Source: Vulcanimicrobiota bacterium (lineage in GTDB: Bacteria > Vulcanimicrobiota > Vulcanimicrobiia > Vulcanimicrobiales > Vulcanimicrobiaceae). Taken from it: a DNA stretch of 11,168 nt. The position numbers were made by a program, and so were the translations under genes. The notes beneath the pieces are model-generated. The model saw nothing but the letters and a program-made list of their open reading frames with translations, did not search any database and was not told the DNA's origin. Positions 1-7,572 of the stretch are shown here, piece after piece. The stretch's first letter is position 1, and each line of letters starts with the position of its first letter. The stretch covers positions 5,464-16,631 of the forward strand of contig PMFP01000123.1 in the NCBI GenBank assembly GCA_003155175.1. The letters run 5' to 3'.

Positions 1-55
1 CCCTGCGGGGATCCGATAGCCCGCTCCGCGCAACGCGCCGCGCGCTAGGCAGCGT

Positions 56-1456
56 CTAGCGCGGGCGCGCATGCCTGGGATCGCGCACTTGGATTGGGCG
101 AGCGAGGCTAGCCGGGCGAGGACTGCCGACGATGCGATAGTCGAAGGCAATGCCGGCGCGGCCGCCTTGGAGCTCGCGGACCGTAAACCCGGCGTTGGTC
201 TTGCCCGTGACGTACAGGCCTCTACAGTCACCATCGGGCGTGATGAAGACGTGATACGGCGCCGACGGCGCGAGTTGCTCTTGAAATTGCGGATCGATCC
301 TCACGTACGCGCTGCCGCCCGAAAGGCGAGAGTCGCCGACGCTCTCGATTTGCTCGCCGCGTCCGGGGCTGCTGATGGCCGGCTTCGTCGTCGAGTGCTG
401 GGCGATCGAACCGTCAACCGTGAGATTGCCAAGCACGATCACGTTGCCTTGCGAATCTACCGACATCGTATCTTCCTCGCCGTTGTTCGTAACGATCGCG
501 GGGCCGGATTGGGACGACGCGTAGAGGGCCGTATTTATATATGACGAGGCGAGGACGCCGACGGCGCCACTCGAGTCGCTTTCATCGGCACCAAACGCGC
601 CCACGCCGTCGCTGCCGCTCGATGCGGCATACAGGCCGTAACCTTCGAAACCGTTCGCTACGCCTTGCAGTCCGATTCCGCCGCTTCCGGACGCGTCGCC
701 GGCGATGCCGAAACCGGTCTTGGTCGTACCCGAAACGCCCGCATCGTAGAGGCCGCCGTCGGTCGAAGCATCCACACCGCGGACGCCGGCACTCGCGACC
801 AACTTCGGGAACGGCTCCATCGGCGTGCCGCTCGGAAACGTCGTCTCTCCCACGACGCCGCTTCCGTGCGCCGATGCGCCGAGCACGGCCGCCGCATTGC
901 CGACGGCTTTGAGCCCGACCGAGCCGGCGCCCGCGACGTTGTAGAAGTATCCGCCATAAGATGAAGCGTTGTTGCTCACGCCGTACACGCCGACGTCTTG
1001 GGTCGAATATCCGTAGACCCCCGATGCATGCGGCCCGGTGGCCTTGCCGTAGACGCCGACGTTCGATCCGCTTGCGCCCGTGTTTTGCGAGAGGCCCACC
1101 AAACCGTAGCCGCCCGCCGGACCGGAAACCCCTTCGACGCCCGTACCGGCGGCGCCGGTATTGCTGCCGACGATAATCGGGCCGCCGGCGTAGCTGCCCG
1201 AGTCGCCCAGGATGGGGCTGGTGAGATCCGGAGAGGTTCTCGTTCCGAGTGCGAGCGGAATAGCCGGCAACGGGGGCGCCCCGATTGGTTCGATCGTGAG
1301 ATTGCCCGTGGATCGATCCGCTGATGCGTGCTGAACGTACGCGGCTTCCTGTGGAATCGGTCCTTGCTGGACCGATCCGGCCGAGCCTCCACAGCCTGCG
1401 AGCGGAACCGTCGCGAAGCAGCACGCGACGTAGGCATAAAGACCGTTCTTCGTCAT
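56..1456 (-). CDS. Glycine-rich repeat surface lipoprotein with conserved C-terminal module
   Basis: The 466-residue product begins with a lipoprotein signal peptide whose lipobox is L-A-G-C (Cys22), so it is probably lipid-anchored and exposed outside the inner membrane. Residues ~100-325 are made of irregular repeats of the type G-V-Y-G-x-S or G-V-x-G-x, spaced about 10-25 residues apart and rich in Gly, Ser, Ala and Val; this pattern suits a stacked beta-strand or beta-helix fold as in tail fibres and adhesins. Residues 334-351 (D-S-Q-G-N-V-I-V-L-G-N-L-T-V-D-G) resemble the tail-fibre-like segment that often precedes a C-terminal domain. Residues ~380-445 form a compact module containing Y-H-V-F-I-T-P-D-G-D-C, V-T-G-K-T and F-D-Y-R-I-V-G. 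A decayed copy of the end of this module lies at 7181-7370. A good ribosome binding site (GGAGGG, 8 nt before the ATG) supports the start. The gene lies downstream of the DUF885 gene, 84 bp away. Function is unknown; an adhesin or surface-layer role is inference. Confidence 0.85.
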   Translation of the reverse strand: MTKNGLYAYVACCFATVPLAGCGGSAGSVQQGPIPQEAAYVQHASADRSTGNLTIEPIGAPPLPAIPLALGTRTSPDLTSPILGDSGSYAGGPIIVGSNTGAAGTGVEGVSGPAGGYGLVGLSQNTGASGSNVGVYGKATGPHASGVYGYSTQDVGVYGVSNNASSYGGYFYNVAGAGSVGLKAVGNAAAVLGASAHGSGVVGETTFPSGTPMEPFPKLVASAGVRGVDASTDGGLYDAGVSGTTKTGFGIAGDASGSGGIGLQGVANGFEGYGLYAASSGSDGVGAFGADESDSSGAVGVLASSYINTALYASSQSGPAIVTNNGEEDTMSVDSQGNVIVLGNLTVDGSIAQHSTTKPAISSPGRGEQIESVGDSRLSGGSAYVRIDPQFQEQLAPSAPYHVFITPDGDCRGLYVTGKTNAGFTVRELQGGRAGIAFDYRIVGSPRPASLARPIQVRDPRHARPR

Positions 1457-1540
1457 GACGTTCGCCCTCCGGCAGTACGCGTGCCAGGATCAACTGGACT
1501 CGGCGCTCAGCGACGCAGCGTAACACGTTCGTTAAGGAAT

Positions 1541-3307
1541 CTACCGATTCCGCGGCTGCGCCGCCGTTGCCCCACGGAGACCCTGCACCCAGGCGTCCAC
1601 TTCGGCTCCGAGCACGTCCAGGGGCATGGTCGCGCCTGCGAGGACGAGATTGTGGAACGCTTTGACCTCGAAGCGCTCGCCTAGGGCCGCTCGCGCCTTT
1701 TCGCGCAACTCGACGATCCGCAGCTGGCCGATCATGTAGGAACACGCTTGACCGGGCCACACGACGTAGCGCTCGATCTCGGCGGCGGTGAAGCCGTAGT
1801 CAATGGCCTGCTGGCGCGTCCAGCGCATCTCGTGCAATCCGGTGTCCACAACGAGACGGCGTGCGCGGAAGAGCTGCAACTGCAGATAGCCGAGACGCCC
1901 GGCGAGGTCGTCCTCGTACCAGCCGTTTTCGGCACTGAGGCGTTCGGAGTAGAGCGCCCAGCCTTCGGCAAACGCCGGGTCGTAGCCGAACGCTCCGAGC
2001 TTGCGAAAGCGCGGCAAGGTCTCGGACTCTTGTTGAATCGCGAGCTGAAAGTGATGTCCGGGAACCGCCTCGTGATACGCGGTGGATTTTAGGCCGATTC
2101 CCAGCCACGCCACGTTGGTGCCGAGGTCGGCGAGCGGAACCCAGTAGACGCCGGGCTGCGAACCGTCCGGCGCGGGCTGCGTGTAGTGCGCCGCGGCGCT
2201 CTTTTCGGAGAACGCGGGCTCGCGCCTGACGGCGACGGGCGATGTGGGACGTAAATCGAAGGCGGCTTCCGACCGCCGTTCGGCGTCGCGGACGACGGCG
2301 GCGAGTTGCGCGAGGATGGCCTCGCGAGGATCGGCTTCACCGGAAGGCCGTAGCGTCTCGTTGAGTCGCTCGACGCGCTCCTGAATCGTGCCATCGGCGT
2401 AGCCGAGTCTTTTCAGGATTTCGTCCATCTCCGCTTCGATGCGCGCGACTTCCCGCAGCCCGATTGCGTGGATCTCTTGGGCCGAGAGCGACGAACGCGT
2501 CGCGGCGGCGAGCTCTCGCGCGTAGAACGCTTGACCGTTCGGAAGACGCCATACGCCGGCGTCCTCGCCCGACTGCGGAACCTGCTGAGCCAACAGGTCG
2601 CGCACGCGCGCGAGTGCCGGCAGAACGCTCTCGCGCACTTCGTCGCCCGCTGCGGCAACGAGTTCGGCGGCGCGGCCGGGCGCGACGCCGGGTAACGCGG
2701 CGAGCCGCCGCGCGAGCGTCGTGACGAGCACGTGATCGGGCGCCGCCGCGGCCGTGAGACCGTCGAGCTGTTCGATGGTGCGTTCCAGAATGAAACGCGG
2801 CGGAACCATCCCCTCGTCTGCGGCGGCCTTCGCTTCGGCGATGCCTTCGTCGAGCCGCGGCGCCACTAACGCCAGGCGCGCGAGATAGTTTTCGGCGTCG
2901 CGCTCGTTGCGAATGGGATGCAAGCTCGTCAGGAACTGCACGAGGGTGACGTGCAGGCCGACGAACTGATCGAAGATCGGACGATGCCGCGCGAACTCGG
3001 CGCTTGCGATCGCGTCCTGGAGGCTCCATTCGGTGATCGCGGCCGAGGTGCGCTGCGCGGGCGTGAGATCGGCGAGCGAGAACCGCGCGAGCTCGTCGAG
3101 TCCGCGGCGCGCCAAGGCGGCTTCGGCTGCAGCGGCGCCGGCGCCGTACGAGCTGCCGTAGGCGTTCGCGAGAGAGATCTGCCGGTCGAGCGCGTCTTGC
3201 TCGACTCCCGAAAAATACTGCGCCACCGTGGCCAATTGCGGCCGGCTTCGCACCCAGTCGGCCGTGAAGGCATCCACCCACGCATCGAAATCCGCGTTGC
3301 TCGTCAT
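1541..3307 (-). CDS. DUF885 family protein (putative metallopeptidase)
   Basis: From the chosen ATG the product is 588 residues, normal for DUF885 proteins (about 550-620). The diagnostic motif H-E-A-V-P-G-H-H is at residues 412-419, followed by A-E-G-W-A-L-Y-S-E around residue 448 and W-P-G-Q-A-C-S-Y-M-I-G-Q near 517-528; these are the conserved family blocks. The His-Glu...Gly-His-His block and the later Glu look like zinc ligands and a catalytic Glu, so a metal-dependent peptidase is likely, but the substrate is not known. I start at 3307 (M-T-S-N-A-D-F-D) because the preceding 46 in-frame codons are Arg-rich, lack family similarity and run into the start of the divergent gene. There is no signal peptide, so this copy is probably cytoplasmic, although many DUF885 relatives are exported. 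No strong Shine-Dalgarno is seen upstream. The lipoprotein gene follows on the same strand after 84 bp. Confidence 0.9.
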   Translation of the reverse strand: MTSNADFDAWVDAFTADWVRSRPQLATVAQYFSGVEQDALDRQISLANAYGSSYGAGAAAAEAALARRGLDELARFSLADLTPAQRTSAAITEWSLQDAIASAEFARHRPIFDQFVGLHVTLVQFLTSLHPIRNERDAENYLARLALVAPRLDEGIAEAKAAADEGMVPPRFILERTIEQLDGLTAAAAPDHVLVTTLARRLAALPGVAPGRAAELVAAAGDEVRESVLPALARVRDLLAQQVPQSGEDAGVWRLPNGQAFYARELAAATRSSLSAQEIHAIGLREVARIEAEMDEILKRLGYADGTIQERVERLNETLRPSGEADPREAILAQLAAVVRDAERRSEAAFDLRPTSPVAVRREPAFSEKSAAAHYTQPAPDGSQPGVYWVPLADLGTNVAWLGIGLKSTAYHEAVPGHHFQLAIQQESETLPRFRKLGAFGYDPAFAEGWALYSERLSAENGWYEDDLAGRLGYLQLQLFRARRLVVDTGLHEMRWTRQQAIDYGFTAAEIERYVVWPGQACSYMIGQLRIVELREKARAALGERFEVKAFHNLVLAGATMPLDVLGAEVDAWVQGLRGATAAQPRNR

Positions 3308-3439
3308 GACGCGCTTTTTCGAGTACGCGCCGGACCGTTCCCACGGCGTTAGCCGGAATCGCCGGATCGAGATTTCGCATCGGGCGGATGCGCCTTGAAG
3401 GTAAAGGAATTCGTCAAATTGTCGATGGAACAGGCGAAC

Positions 3440-4015
3440 ATGCAATTTCGACAGAGCCTTTTCACGATCGGCCTAACGGCCGCCATCCTTGCCTTCGCCG
3501 CGGCGAGCGCCGGAGCGCAAAGCGCTCCTCCGGGGGCGGTGCTTCCGCCGGCGACGCCCATTCCGGGAGTGCCGCTTGGTCCATCGCTGGTCAAAATTGA
3601 CGTTTGCGATGCGGCCGGCCCAGGGGCACCACACGTGAACTATCAGCCGTTCATGACGAGCGCATACACCGGCGGAACCTGGAACGACATGTACAACACT
3701 CAGTACTACCAGCCGAGCGTTTCGAACAATGCCGGGTCGCTCGCGATCGAGTACCAGAACATTTCGAACAAGACGATGAAAGTGATCGAGTTCGGTTTGA
3801 TGGCGGACAACATTTTGCTCGCCGAGGTTCGCGATACCGGCACGTTCACGCACGGCGCGACGATCAAGCACAAGTTCGGCGTGAGCCAGTACATTTTCCC
3901 CATTCGCCTGGGCTTGCCGAAATGCGTCGCGCTTCGCATCACGTACGCCGACGGCAGCAAGTGGGTCAATCCGAAGCATCCCACGCCCGGCAAAGCTTTG
4001 TACTCTCAGCACTAG
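3440..4015 (+). CDS. Small secreted protein with two cysteines, unknown function
   Basis: From the ATG at 3440 the product is 191 residues and starts with a textbook Sec signal peptide (M-Q-F-R-Q-S, a hydrophobic stretch, then A-S-A-G-A-Q as the likely cleavage region). Two further in-frame starts exist: ATG at 3425 and TTG at 3395. They would add 5 or 15 residues before the signal peptide, and the basic N-region of the peptide fits the 3440 start best. A weak GGA lies about 10 nt before 3440, so the start is not certain. A Pro-rich linker (residues ~28-50) precedes a ~130-residue beta-rich domain with only two cysteines (56 and 162), which could pair as a disulfide after export. I do not recognise the domain; it looks like a small beta-sandwich. 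The gene is divergent from the DUF885 gene and convergent with the acylase gene, whose stop codon is 4 bp away. Confidence 0.8.
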   Translation: MQFRQSLFTIGLTAAILAFAAASAGAQSAPPGAVLPPATPIPGVPLGPSLVKIDVCDAAGPGAPHVNYQPFMTSAYTGGTWNDMYNTQYYQPSVSNNAGSLAIEYQNISNKTMKVIEFGLMADNILLAEVRDTGTFTHGATIKHKFGVSQYIFPIRLGLPKCVALRITYADGSKWVNPKHPTPGKALYSQH

Positions 4016-4019
4016 ACCG

Positions 4020-6278
4020 TCAGCGCGGGCGAAGCGCGAGCGTTTGCGTTGCGGACGCGCGAACGGCCACGGCGCCGAAGGGCAGCGGTTGCAGCGTTCC
4101 TGAAATCCAGGCCCGCGTGAGATCCGTGTAATGACCGGATCCCGGCTCGCCCGATTCGCCGCTTGGAATCGCGATGCCGCCGCGCTCCCAGTTTCCGACG
4201 TCCCAGACAGCGCGGAAACCCTGCGCGAATCCGGGTTCTTGCAGATGCACGGTGTACTCGTCGCCCGACCCCGGCAGCCACGCTCCGTTCAAGAACGCAA
4301 AGTTCATCGGCGCGAGTGGATGTTCGATGCGCGTGCCGCCGGCGTCGCACCAGCGGGGTCGCTCGTCAAGATTGTAAAGAACGCCGTCGAGGTCGGCTTC
4401 GACGCCTCGCCCGTCGAGAGACTCGCCGCGCAGTTCGGTAAGGCGCGCGCTCAGATCGGTACCGTTCTCTAAGACGGATACTCGAAGCGCATGCTCCAGC
4501 GCGGCCCCTTGCGAATCGGCGTCGTAGCGGCCGTTCCATCGGGCCAGCATCGCCAGCGCGTCCGTCTTCAGCCACCGGTCGGGGTGCGAGCGTGTGAAGC
4601 GGACGACGTCGCGCGCGATTTCGGCGTCGATCGGTGAGAACGTGTCGAGCTGCATGCTCGCAAAATATGCTTCGTCGTAGCGCGGGCGCGCACGCAGCAG
4701 CTGCGCGATGCGATAGGCGCGATAGGGCGCCTCGAACCGCGCGGAGAGGCGATAGGGATACGTCGGCCCGTAGGCTTTGTTGTTGGCCGAGACGAGAATC
4801 GCGTCGTGCGCGGGCGGCCGGCTCGGAAGCCGGGCGAACGGAATCGGCGCAAAGGTCTCGCGCAGGTCTGCGGCTGGGTGAACGTATCGGCCCCAGGCCG
4901 GATCGTCCGGGACCAAGCCCGCGACGTGATAGGCGACGGCGCCGCTACGGTCCGCGAGGATGAAGTTTTGCGGCGACCCGCGATAGCCGGCGAGAATTCG
5001 CAGTGCTTGGCGCACGTCGCGCGCGCGATCGAGCGCAAGCGCCGTTGCGATGGTGGAATGCGTTTCCGCGTAAACCGGCCACCGCACCAGCGCAATCTCC
5101 GAGCGGCTGTTTTCGTCTTGTACCGAGAACTCGCGCACGGTGCGGTAGTAGCGCACGTAGGCATCGCGCGCGAAGCGGACGCGGAAGCGTTCGGTCTCCC
5201 ACGAGCCGCGTTTCAGGTGGCCGGCTTCGAAGACGCTCGTCGTCGCCATCTCCCCGTTCGTGGAAGCCCAAGCCAGATTCTCGTTGTGGCCGAGCAGCAC
5301 GCCGGGGATCCCCGGAATCGTTGCGCCGGCAGCGTGCTGGTGCGGCGAGCTGACGTCCACGACGTACCAGATGCCCGGAATCGTGAGATCGAGGTGCGGA
5401 TCGTTGGCGACGAGCGCCTTCCCGTCGCGCGTTCGCGCGCCGCCGGCAGCCCACGCATTGCTTCCGATCGCGCGATCCGGCCGGCGGGCGGCCGCCTCCG
5501 CGTCCGGGCAATCGGACGCGTGTGACGGCTTTACGGAAGCGGCACGTTTGCCGTCAACCGTGACGTCGTAGCGGGCGTCCGAGAGTGGGAGCGCCGCGTT
5601 GAAGCAGCGCGGCCCGTCTTCTCGCCAGACCGCATCGCGGGCGAAGACGTCGTGCCAGGAGTCGGCGAGGTCGAGCGAGGCGACGATGGAGACGGCGAGC
5701 GAATCCTTCGGCGTCCAGGGCGCGGGGTGGAAGAGCAGCATGTGAAACTCGACCGGGAGCGGCTGCGTGGCCTGGGCCGCGTTGATGCCGGCGCTAAATG
5801 CGACGAGCGCGGCGAGGTCCCGGGGGGCGAGCGCACGCAACTGGCGCTCGGCGATGGCCTCGATGTCGACCGCTCGTTGCGCCTCGTCGAGCGGGAGCGT
5901 CTTTTCGCCGAAGACTTCGGAGAGACGCCCGTACGCGTAACGCCGCGTGAGGTCGAGTTGGAACAAGCGATCCGAGCCTTGCACGTAGCCTTCGGCGAAA
6001 TACATATCTCGATCGCTGCGCGCAACGATGTGGGGGATGTCGCGCCCGTCGCGCACGATCTTCACCGGTGCGTCGAGCCCGGTGACGACGATCGTTCCTT
6101 GCGTCTTGGCCGCGCCGTGCAGCGCGACCGCAACGGTCACGGCGTACGTGCCGGCGACGACGAGCACGCAGATGGCCAGCGCGATGGCGTCGCGTTTGAG
6201 CGCACCGATGACGGCCGCCGCCGGCGTGGGGTCGGCGCTCTGCAACACCCGGGGATCGGGTCGCTCGAAGAAGCCCAC
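4020..6278 (-). CDS. Penicillin acylase family protein (S45 Ntn hydrolase), membrane-anchored
   Basis: The 752-residue product has the marks of the penicillin G/cephalosporin acylase family. An alpha-like region (~residues 60-250) contains G-R-D-I-P-H-I and Y-V-Q-G-S-D-R-L-F-Q-L-D. The I-G-S-N-A-W-A block places the N-terminal nucleophile Ser at residue 273, where autocatalytic cleavage would release the beta chain; N-D-P-H-L (292-296) and G-H-N-E-N-L-A-W-A-S-T (330-340) follow. The C-terminus carries S-G-E-x-G-x-G-H-Y-x-D, close to the family's usual ending. Residues ~31-53 form a hydrophobic segment after a Lys-Arg-containing N-terminus, so the enzyme is probably anchored in the inner membrane with its catalytic part in the periplasm. 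The start is GTG with no clear Shine-Dalgarno. Family members hydrolyse amide bonds of beta-lactams, N-acyl-homoserine lactones or other N-acyl amides; the substrate here cannot be told from sequence. All key residues look intact. Confidence 0.92.
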   Translation of the reverse strand: MGFFERPDPRVLQSADPTPAAAVIGALKRDAIALAICVLVVAGTYAVTVAVALHGAAKTQGTIVVTGLDAPVKIVRDGRDIPHIVARSDRDMYFAEGYVQGSDRLFQLDLTRRYAYGRLSEVFGEKTLPLDEAQRAVDIEAIAERQLRALAPRDLAALVAFSAGINAAQATQPLPVEFHMLLFHPAPWTPKDSLAVSIVASLDLADSWHDVFARDAVWREDGPRCFNAALPLSDARYDVTVDGKRAASVKPSHASDCPDAEAAARRPDRAIGSNAWAAGGARTRDGKALVANDPHLDLTIPGIWYVVDVSSPHQHAAGATIPGIPGVLLGHNENLAWASTNGEMATTSVFEAGHLKRGSWETERFRVRFARDAYVRYYRTVREFSVQDENSRSEIALVRWPVYAETHSTIATALALDRARDVRQALRILAGYRGSPQNFILADRSGAVAYHVAGLVPDDPAWGRYVHPAADLRETFAPIPFARLPSRPPAHDAILVSANNKAYGPTYPYRLSARFEAPYRAYRIAQLLRARPRYDEAYFASMQLDTFSPIDAEIARDVVRFTRSHPDRWLKTDALAMLARWNGRYDADSQGAALEHALRVSVLENGTDLSARLTELRGESLDGRGVEADLDGVLYNLDERPRWCDAGGTRIEHPLAPMNFAFLNGAWLPGSGDEYTVHLQEPGFAQGFRAVWDVGNWERGGIAIPSGESGEPGSGHYTDLTRAWISGTLQPLPFGAVAVRASATQTLALRPR

Positions 6279-6287
6279 GTTCGGGTA

Positions 6288-6293
6288 CTTTAA
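6288..6293 (-). promoter_or_regulatory. Possible -10 element for a leaderless acylase transcript
   Basis: On the minus strand TAAAGT lies 8 nt before the GTG start of the acylase gene, where no Shine-Dalgarno is visible. A TANNNT element this close to a start codon is the arrangement known for leaderless mRNAs in some bacterial phyla. The call rests on a six-base match only, and no -35 element was identified. Confidence 0.2.
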
Positions 6294-6411
6294 CGCGCCG
6301 CCGCTAGGACCCGTGACGGGCGTCGCCGGCGCGGAGGGCGTGAGGCCGAGGCGCCGAAATCAGGCCGGCCAGTTCACGGGATTCCGGCACTCACTCGCGA
6401 CAGGAGACGTC

Positions 6412-6765
6412 ATGCCGACCGATTTCCGAGATGGAAAGACCTTCCCGCGCCCCGGCCGTTTGCGGATGGGTGCGTTTCTGTGGCTCGCTCGCGCGTTCGA
6501 CAAAGCGCGCGCGTCCGCCGACGGAACGATCTTCGATTACATCTATCCGTGCCCGATGGACAAGGGCGTCTTCGAGCGGTGGGGGATCACGGCGCAAGAT
6601 TTCGATCGTGCGATCGCAACGCACCGAGACGACGACGCGATTCTCGCATGGGCGCAAAAGACGGTGCCGGCGCCCGGCATCGAAGCGGCAAACGCGTGGC
6701 TCGTGACGGATAAAGCGGAGAACCTCAACCGTCAGGATCGCGAAGAGGGCATCGCGGCAAAATAG
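6412..6765 (+). CDS. DUF5069 domain-containing protein
   Basis: This is a 117-residue soluble protein with no signal peptide. I start at the ATG at 6412 because AGGAG sits 5 nt upstream (6402-6406); the same frame is open far upstream, but that sequence overlaps the acylase gene and its divergent promoter region. The protein shows the DUF5069 layout: P-R-P-G-R-L-R-M-G near the N-terminus, L-A-R-A-F-D-K-A-R-A (25-34), then F-D-Y-I-Y-P-C-P-M-D-K-G-V-F-E (41-55), where the Y-x-C-P-x-D core is the family hallmark, and a final helical part. The molecular role of DUF5069 is not known to me. The gene is divergent from the acylase gene (133 bp between starts) and convergent with the barrel remnant 7 bp beyond its stop. 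It looks intact. Confidence 0.88.
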   Translation: MPTDFRDGKTFPRPGRLRMGAFLWLARAFDKARASADGTIFDYIYPCPMDKGVFERWGITAQDFDRAIATHRDDDAILAWAQKTVPAPGIEAANAWLVTDKAENLNRQDREEGIAAK

Positions 6766-6775
6766 CGCTTCGCTA
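6763..6775. terminator. Small hairpin between convergent stop codons
   Basis: TAGCG (6763-6767), loop CTT, and CGCTA (6771-6775) form a perfect 5-bp stem. The outer bases of the stem are the TAG stop of the DUF5069 gene on the plus strand and the TAG stop of the barrel remnant on the minus strand. It may act as a weak shared transcription end, but it is short and has no U-tract, so the assignment is tentative. Confidence 0.25.
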
Positions 6776-7115
6776 AATGCGATTGAACCAGCGATATTGC
6801 AGCGCGGCGCCGATGGTTGAAAATTTCTGACCGTATTGGCCGCTTAGCCAGTTCGACCACGAAAGCTTTGCGGAGAGCCCGGCCCCCAGCGGTTGCGAGA
6901 ACGTGAGACCGTAGCGCGAATTTGAGAGCGGATTGATTGCTTTGCCCGCACCGGCGGTCGTCGCGCCGCCGGCGTAGTATCCCCAGTCCAGCGCGAGCCA
7001 CTGTCCGGCGGGCACGTTGTATCCCGCGTGAACCTGATAGTTGGCAAGGGGAGGCCCTGGCGAGCGCCGGCGTCACGAGCGCGGCGGCCAGAAGCATCGT
7101 GGCGAAACGACTCAC
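6773..7115 (-). pseudogene. Outer-membrane beta-barrel transporter remnant (Phenol_MetA_deg-like), internal deletion
   Basis: Two pieces of one protein sit next to each other in different frames. The 5' piece (GTG at 7115, with an ATG at 7097 as alternative) encodes a signal peptide, M-L-L-A-A-A-L-V-T-P-A-L-A. About 20 codons on, the sensible reading moves to another frame, which runs from L-A-N-Y-Q-V-H-A-G-Y (near 7048) through G-Q-W-L-A-L-D-W-G-Y-Y, N-S-R-Y-G-L-T and A-A-L-Q-Y-R-W-F to a TAG at 6773, about 91 residues. This C-terminal part has the alternating aromatic/small pattern of barrel strands and resembles the last strands of the 'transporter' family related to PF13557, whose members are usually about 260-320 residues. 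Roughly two thirds of the barrel is therefore missing, and the join is out of frame. A short in-frame ORF from GTG at 7015 exists but would have no signal peptide. Family assignment is from memory of the C-terminal pattern. Confidence 0.6.
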
Positions 7116-7180
7116 GGCGAGGCTTCTGCGCGAACGGCCGGAACGGGTGGATTCGTGACCCGGCGGATCACCGGCCGGCG

Positions 7181-7370
7181 TTAGCGTTGCACCGCTTGCA
7201 GACTGCGGATCGCGGGTCTCGCGGGCAACTGAACCCGCACGGGGCTTGGGAGCGCGGCTGCGCGCGGCGTGCCGACGATACGGTAGTCGAACGACAAGGT
7301 TGAACGGCCGCCCTGGTTCTCGCGTACGCCGAACCCGGTGTGGAGGTCTTGCCCGTTACGCGGCAGACGC
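7181..7370 (-). pseudogene. Remnant of a second copy of the repeat-lipoprotein C-terminal module
   Basis: The frame ending at the TAA at 7181 encodes G-F-G-V-R-E-N-Q-G-G-R, then F-D-Y-R-I-V-G-T-P-R and a Pro/Arg-rich tail. The lipoprotein gene at 56-1456 ends with G-F-T-V-R-E-L-Q-G-G-R, F-D-Y-R-I-V-G-S-P-R and a similar tail. The DNA also aligns (for example plus-strand 7269-7360 with 130-215), with a 2-bp insertion in this copy near 7341-7346. Upstream of that insertion the match continues as V-T-G-K-T in another frame (7345-7359), then fades. No start codon, signal peptide or repeat region belonging to it is found upstream. It is a dead fragment of a paralogous gene, about 60 codons long, in the same orientation as the intact copy. 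Confidence 0.75.
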
Positions 7371-7556
7371 GCCGGCGGCCGCTGTCGGCGCAAGCGCGAG
7401 GGAGGTGGTCGTGGCAATCCTAGTGCTCAACACAGTCGTGACCCCTATCTCATTCGTGAAGCTGGACGCGTACCGGCGATGATTCGCCTTTTTTCTCGGG
7501 GGACATTTCCGCTCATTGAGGCCGGCGGAGCGGGCTATGGGGAAAACGCGCCGGCC

Positions 7557-7560
7557 GGAG
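7557..7560 (+). promoter_or_regulatory. Ribosome binding site of the lipase-like lipoprotein
   Basis: GGAG followed by AAG lies 12 nt before the ATG at 7573. It supports this start over the in-frame ATGs at 7516 and 7537, which would put a charged extension in front of the lipoprotein signal peptide. Confidence 0.45.
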
Positions 7561-7572
7561 AAGTTCGGGCAC

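Larger units (their letters stand above)
7116..7572. other. Stretch without an intact gene
   Basis: This 457-bp interval holds the decayed C-terminal module at 7181-7370. About 60 bp separate that module's stop from the start of the barrel remnant, and about 200 bp lead up to the lipase-like gene. I found no intact coding region, RNA gene or clear promoter in 7371-7572; Arg-rich open frames here look like by-products of high GC. The region is best read as eroded coding DNA plus the upstream region of the next gene. Confidence 0.5.

Noticed and set aside
1..55. Short inverted CTAG repeats and GC-rich palindromes after the lipoprotein stop, considered as a terminator
   Set aside because: The arms are only 4 bp or low-complexity GCGC, with no U-tract; the window edge cuts the region.
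390..1160. Lipoprotein repeats considered as a DNA tandem repeat or CRISPR-like array
   Set aside because: The repeats are visible only at protein level, with variable spacing and no repeated identical DNA units.
582..1760. Minus-strand open frame of 392 codons overlapping the repeat lipoprotein
   Set aside because: It is extremely Arg-rich and out of frame with both the lipoprotein and DUF885 genes, whose motifs are clear.
2337..3380. Minus-strand open frame of 347 codons inside the DUF885 gene
   Set aside because: It is Arg/Ala-rich shadow coding; the DUF885 frame carries all family motifs.
4806..5525. Plus-strand open frame of 239 codons opposite the acylase
   Set aside because: It has no domain pattern, and the opposite strand encodes the acylase nucleophile and other conserved blocks.
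7371..7490. Possible continuation of the module remnant or a further gene on the minus strand upstream of it
   Set aside because: Translations in all minus frames show no match to the lipoprotein beyond V-T-G-K-T, and no start with a ribosome binding site.
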